Positions 7,291 through 9,646 of a stretch of 9,646 bases of DNA are shown here, piece by piece. The notes under the pieces were generated by a model. The model did no database searches, was not told the DNA's origin, and saw only the letters and a program-made list of their open reading frames with translations. Source of the DNA: an uncultured Prevotellaceae bacterium (GTDB lineage Bacteria; Bacteroidota; Bacteroidia; Bacteroidales; Bacteroidaceae); NCBI GenBank assembly GCA_947306605.1, contig CAMZHB010000040.1, positions 1-9,646 of the forward strand, in the 5' to 3' direction. How positions within the stretch are numbered: position 1 is the first letter of the stretch; the number at the start of each line of letters is the position of its first letter. The position numbers were made by a program, and so were the translations under genes.

Positions 7291-7334
7291 GGCACCGGGA
7301 AATGTCGCCGCGCGACAAAAAAATCGGGTTTCGC

Positions 7335-7365
7335 TTTGTGTTTCTCCCAAGTTAAAGTAACTTTG
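7335..7365 (+). promoter_or_regulatory. Bacteroidetes-type promoter for serine acetyltransferase
   Basis: TTTG at 7335-7338, a 19-nt spacer, then TAACTTTG at 7358-7365. This matches both halves of the Bacteroidetes primary sigma factor consensus (TTTG, 19-21 nt, TAnnTTTG). Transcription should begin near 7372, leaving a leader of roughly 28 nt before the start codon at 7400. No convincing ribosome binding site is present, as is usual in this phylum; AGGA at 7394-7397 is too close to the start to count. Confidence 0.8.
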
Positions 7366-7399
7366 CACTTCTAACAGTATCTTTATTACATCTAGGACA

Positions 7400-8314
7400 A
7401 TGAATCCCGAAAAGTTTGCGCACCAGTTCACGCGCATCGTTGACGAATTGTCAGACTGCACACACATGGAGAAGGAAGGCTTCTTCCATGAATACAAGGA
7501 CAGCGACCCCATTCCCTCGTCGAAGGCCCTGGAAGAAATCATGGAGCTGTGCCGTGCCATCTTTTTCCCCGGTTATTACGGCAAATCGAGCATCAACCAC
7601 GCCACTCTGAAATACAACATCGGCGTCAACGTGGAAAGGCTCTACACGCTGCTCTCGCAGCAAGTGGTGGCAGGACTCTGCTTCGGCCGCGTCAACGCCG
7701 AAGGCGACAGCGTATACGCCACCTACCTGAAAGCCGAGGAAATATGCTGCGAAATCGTCAACAAACTGCCCGAGATGCGTGCCACACTCGAGACCGACGT
7801 CATAGCAGCCTACAACGGTGACCCCGCAGCCATGAACTACGGCGAAGTCATCAGCTGCTATCCCGCCGTAAAGGCCCTGACCAACTACCGGCTGGCTCAT
7901 GAGCTCTACCGGCTCAACGTGCCTCTCATTCCGCGCATACTCACCGAGATAGCCCACAGCGAAACGGGCATCGACATCCATCCGGGAGCCCAAATAGGCC
8001 GCTACTTCACCATCGACCACGGCACCGGAGTAGTCATCGGCGCCACCACCATCATCGGCAACCACGTCAAACTCTACCAAGGCGTCACACTAGGCGCCAA
8101 GAGCTTCCCCCTCGACGAACAAGGCAACCCCATCAAGGGCATCCCGCGCCATCCCATCATCCAGGACGACGTCATCATCTATTCCAACGCCACCATCCTG
8201 GGCCGCATCACCATCGGCCGCGGCGCCGTCATAGGCGGCAACCTGTGGGTGACCGAAGACGTGCCCGCCGGCGCACGCCTCGTACAATCGCGCAACGAAG
8301 AAACAGAAGAATAG
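7400..8314 (+). CDS. cysE: Serine O-acetyltransferase
   Basis: 304 aa. It transfers acetyl from acetyl-CoA to L-serine, giving O-acetylserine for cysteine synthesis, in the cytosol. The helical N-terminal domain covers about 1-185. The left-handed beta-helix of hexapeptide repeats runs from about 190 to 290 (IDIHPGAQIGRYFTIDHGTGVVIG, then VIIYSNATILGRITIGRGAVIGG). The catalytic pair is D192 in DIHP and H207 in DHGTG, 15 residues apart as in E. coli CysE (D143 and H158). The longer N-terminal domain resembles the EpsC-type enzymes of Bacteroidetes. The C-terminus, VPAGARLVQSRNEETEE, lacks the terminal isoleucine that lets E. coli CysE dock into CysK, so that complex may not form. A well-matched promoter precedes the gene, and an rRNA methyltransferase gene follows after 43 nt. 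No CysK or CysM homologue is in the window. Confidence 0.95.
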   Translation: MNPEKFAHQFTRIVDELSDCTHMEKEGFFHEYKDSDPIPSSKALEEIMELCRAIFFPGYYGKSSINHATLKYNIGVNVERLYTLLSQQVVAGLCFGRVNAEGDSVYATYLKAEEICCEIVNKLPEMRATLETDVIAAYNGDPAAMNYGEVISCYPAVKALTNYRLAHELYRLNVPLIPRILTEIAHSETGIDIHPGAQIGRYFTIDHGTGVVIGATTIIGNHVKLYQGVTLGAKSFPLDEQGNPIKGIPRHPIIQDDVIIYSNATILGRITIGRGAVIGGNLWVTEDVPAGARLVQSRNEETEE

Positions 8315-8357
8315 AAACCGTTTTTACAACGTTCATCCCTAATTCCCCTTTATTCCA

Positions 8358-9646
8358 ATGGAATCATTTAAACTCATCGCCAAAACCTTCCAAGGCTTGG
8401 AAGACGTTTTGGCCGGAGAGCTGAACAGTCTTGGTGCAGCCGACGTGACACCGGGACGACGCATGGTATCATTTACTGGCAACAAGGAAATGATGTACCG
8501 CGCCAACTTCGCCCTGCGCACAGCCGTGAGGATACTCAAACCCATCGCCACGTTCACCGCCGCCACAGCCGACGAAGTCTACGACGCCGTAAAGGCCATG
8601 CCCTGGGACAACTTTCTCGACCCGAGCACATCGTTCGCAGTCGACTCCGTAGTCTACAGCGAAGACTTCCGTCACAGCAAATTCGTCGCCTACAAGGTGA
8701 AAGACGCCATTGTGGACTACTTCCGCGAACGCACAGGCAAACGACCGAACATCAGCGTGGCCAACCCCGACATACGCCTCAACATGCACATCGCAGAAAC
8801 GGAATGCACCCTGTCGCTTGACTCGTCGGGCGAGAGCCTGCACAAACGCGGCTACCGCATGGCCTCCGTGGAAAGCCCCATCAACGAGGTGCTGGCCGCC
8901 GCGCTCATACTCATGACAGGATGGCAAGGGGAATGTGACCTGATTGACCCCATGTGCGGCAGCGGCACCATAGCCATTGAAGCCGCACTCATAGCCCGCA
9001 ACATCGCACCGGGCGTGTTCCACAAGAAATATGCCTTCGAAAACTGGAAAGACTTCGACCGCGAACTCTTCGATGCCATCTACAACGACGACTCGCAGGA
9101 ACGGCCTTTCGAACATCACATCTACGCCTACGACATCGACAAGAATGCCGTGGCCATTGCCGTGCAAAACGTGAAGTCGGCCGGCGTAAGCGACAATGTG
9201 ACCGTAGAAGCACGGCCTATCCAACAGTTCAAGCAACCGGAAGAAAAAGCCATCATAATAACCAACCCGCCTTACGGCGAACGCATCACCTCGCCCAACC
9301 TGCTCGGACTCTACCGCACACTTGGCGAAAAACTGAAACACCAGTTCGTGGGCAACGATGCCTGGGTCATCGGCTATCGTGAAGAAACATTCGAACAAAT
9401 CGGCTTGAGACCCAGCGTGAAGATCCCCTTGTTCAACGGCTCACTCGATTGTCAACTTTGCAAATACCAACTGTTCAGCGGTAAACTGGACCAATTCCGC
9501 TCGGAAGGAAACATCCTGAAAACAGACGAAGAACGCGAACGCAACGCCGCCAAACGCAAACTGAAACCCCGGCACGACTTCAAAGCAACCAACGAGACCG
9601 AAGACGAACCGAGCGAAATTCCCGAATACATGCAAATACGCCACCG
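8358..9646 (+). CDS. rlmL: THUMP-domain 23S rRNA (guanine-N2) methyltransferase, RlmL type, 3' end cut by the window
   Basis: 429 codons are visible and the frame stays open to the window end. The start at 8358 gives MESFKLIAKTFQGLEDVLAGEL, the usual opening of this family. A ferredoxin-like and THUMP region covers about 1-160 and should bind RNA. The Rossmann methyltransferase domain follows: SAM motif I is DPMCGSGT (197-204), and motif IV is NPPYGER (303-309), which positions the target nitrogen. E. coli RlmKL fuses this unit to a second methyltransferase (RlmK); whether a fusion exists here is beyond the edge. From about 385 on, the sequence turns into a charged, low-complexity tail (EERERNAAKRKLKPRHDF), which suggests the protein ends soon. 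By homology it makes m2G in 23S rRNA (position 2445 in E. coli); older annotations call such proteins N6-adenine DNA methylases. No promoter is visible in the 43-nt gap, so it is probably co-transcribed with the serine acetyltransferase gene. Confidence 0.9.
   Translation, partial: MESFKLIAKTFQGLEDVLAGELNSLGAADVTPGRRMVSFTGNKEMMYRANFALRTAVRILKPIATFTAATADEVYDAVKAMPWDNFLDPSTSFAVDSVVYSEDFRHSKFVAYKVKDAIVDYFRERTGKRPNISVANPDIRLNMHIAETECTLSLDSSGESLHKRGYRMASVESPINEVLAAALILMTGWQGECDLIDPMCGSGTIAIEAALIARNIAPGVFHKKYAFENWKDFDRELFDAIYNDDSQERPFEHHIYAYDIDKNAVAIAVQNVKSAGVSDNVTVEARPIQQFKQPEEKAIIITNPPYGERITSPNLLGLYRTLGEKLKHQFVGNDAWVIGYREETFEQIGLRPSVKIPLFNGSLDCQLCKYQLFSGKLDQFRSEGNILKTDEERERNAAKRKLKPRHDFKATNETEDEPSEIPEYMQIRH

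Larger units (their letters stand above)
7091..7399. other. Divergent intergenic region (309 nt)
   Basis: This spacer separates the minus-strand acetyltransferase/parE operon from the plus-strand serine acetyltransferase gene. From left to right it holds a minus-strand promoter candidate (7126-7154), a poorly structured stretch, a four-unit 21-bp palindrome array (7215-7290), a GC-rich stretch with a short dyad (7304-7316) followed by an A-run, and a strong plus-strand promoter (7335-7365). I see no RNA gene or credible small coding sequence in it. The array lies between the two promoters, upstream of both, so neither transcript should include it. Confidence 0.8.

Noticed and set aside
7304..7320. 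GC-rich hairpin GTCGCCGCGCGAC as a terminator
   Set aside because: On the plus strand it is followed by an A-run, not a T-run, and no gene ends near it on either strand.
7451..8080. 209-codon minus-strand frame inside the serine acetyltransferase gene
   Set aside because: It lies antisense to the conserved enzyme core, has low-complexity Val/Asp/Gly composition, and no promoter precedes it.

Overview
The window carries six protein-coding genes. They look like Bacteroidales, probably Prevotellaceae or a close relative; I cannot fix the genus. The reasons are the ParE type (toprim motif EGDSASGS rather than EGDSAGGS), the near absence of Shine-Dalgarno sequences, a promoter fitting the Bacteroidetes sigma factor pattern TTTG-N19-TAnnTTTG, and moderately GC-rich coding sequence.

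Left block, minus strand, 7090 down to the left edge. Five co-directional genes are packed as one likely operon: a tandem-GNAT acetyltransferase-like protein, topoisomerase IV subunit B (parE), phosphopantetheine adenylyltransferase (coaD), an exported S41 C-terminal processing protease with a PDZ domain, and an LtaS-like membrane phosphotransferase cut by the window start. The gaps are 7, 42, 94 and 13 nt. Only one good candidate promoter is seen, upstream of the acetyltransferase gene. The operon mixes chromosome topology, coenzyme A synthesis and cell-envelope functions.

Centre, 7091-7399. This is a 309-nt divergent spacer. It has a minus-strand promoter candidate (7126-7154), a strong plus-strand promoter (7335-7365), and between them an array of small palindromes.

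Right block, plus strand. Serine O-acetyltransferase (first step of cysteine synthesis) is followed after 43 nt by a THUMP-domain 23S rRNA methyltransferase of the RlmL type, cut by the window end.

The most interesting non-coding signal is a repeat family in two intergenic spaces 3.8 kb apart: 3376-3438 (between coaD and the S41 gene) and 7215-7290 (the divergent spacer). Both hold 13-bp imperfect palindromes at exactly 21-bp spacing, with three and four units. One core is identical between the loci, and one pair of dyad positions changes together (G with C, A with T) in all seven units. I found no clear new gene system; the genes are conserved housekeeping types.
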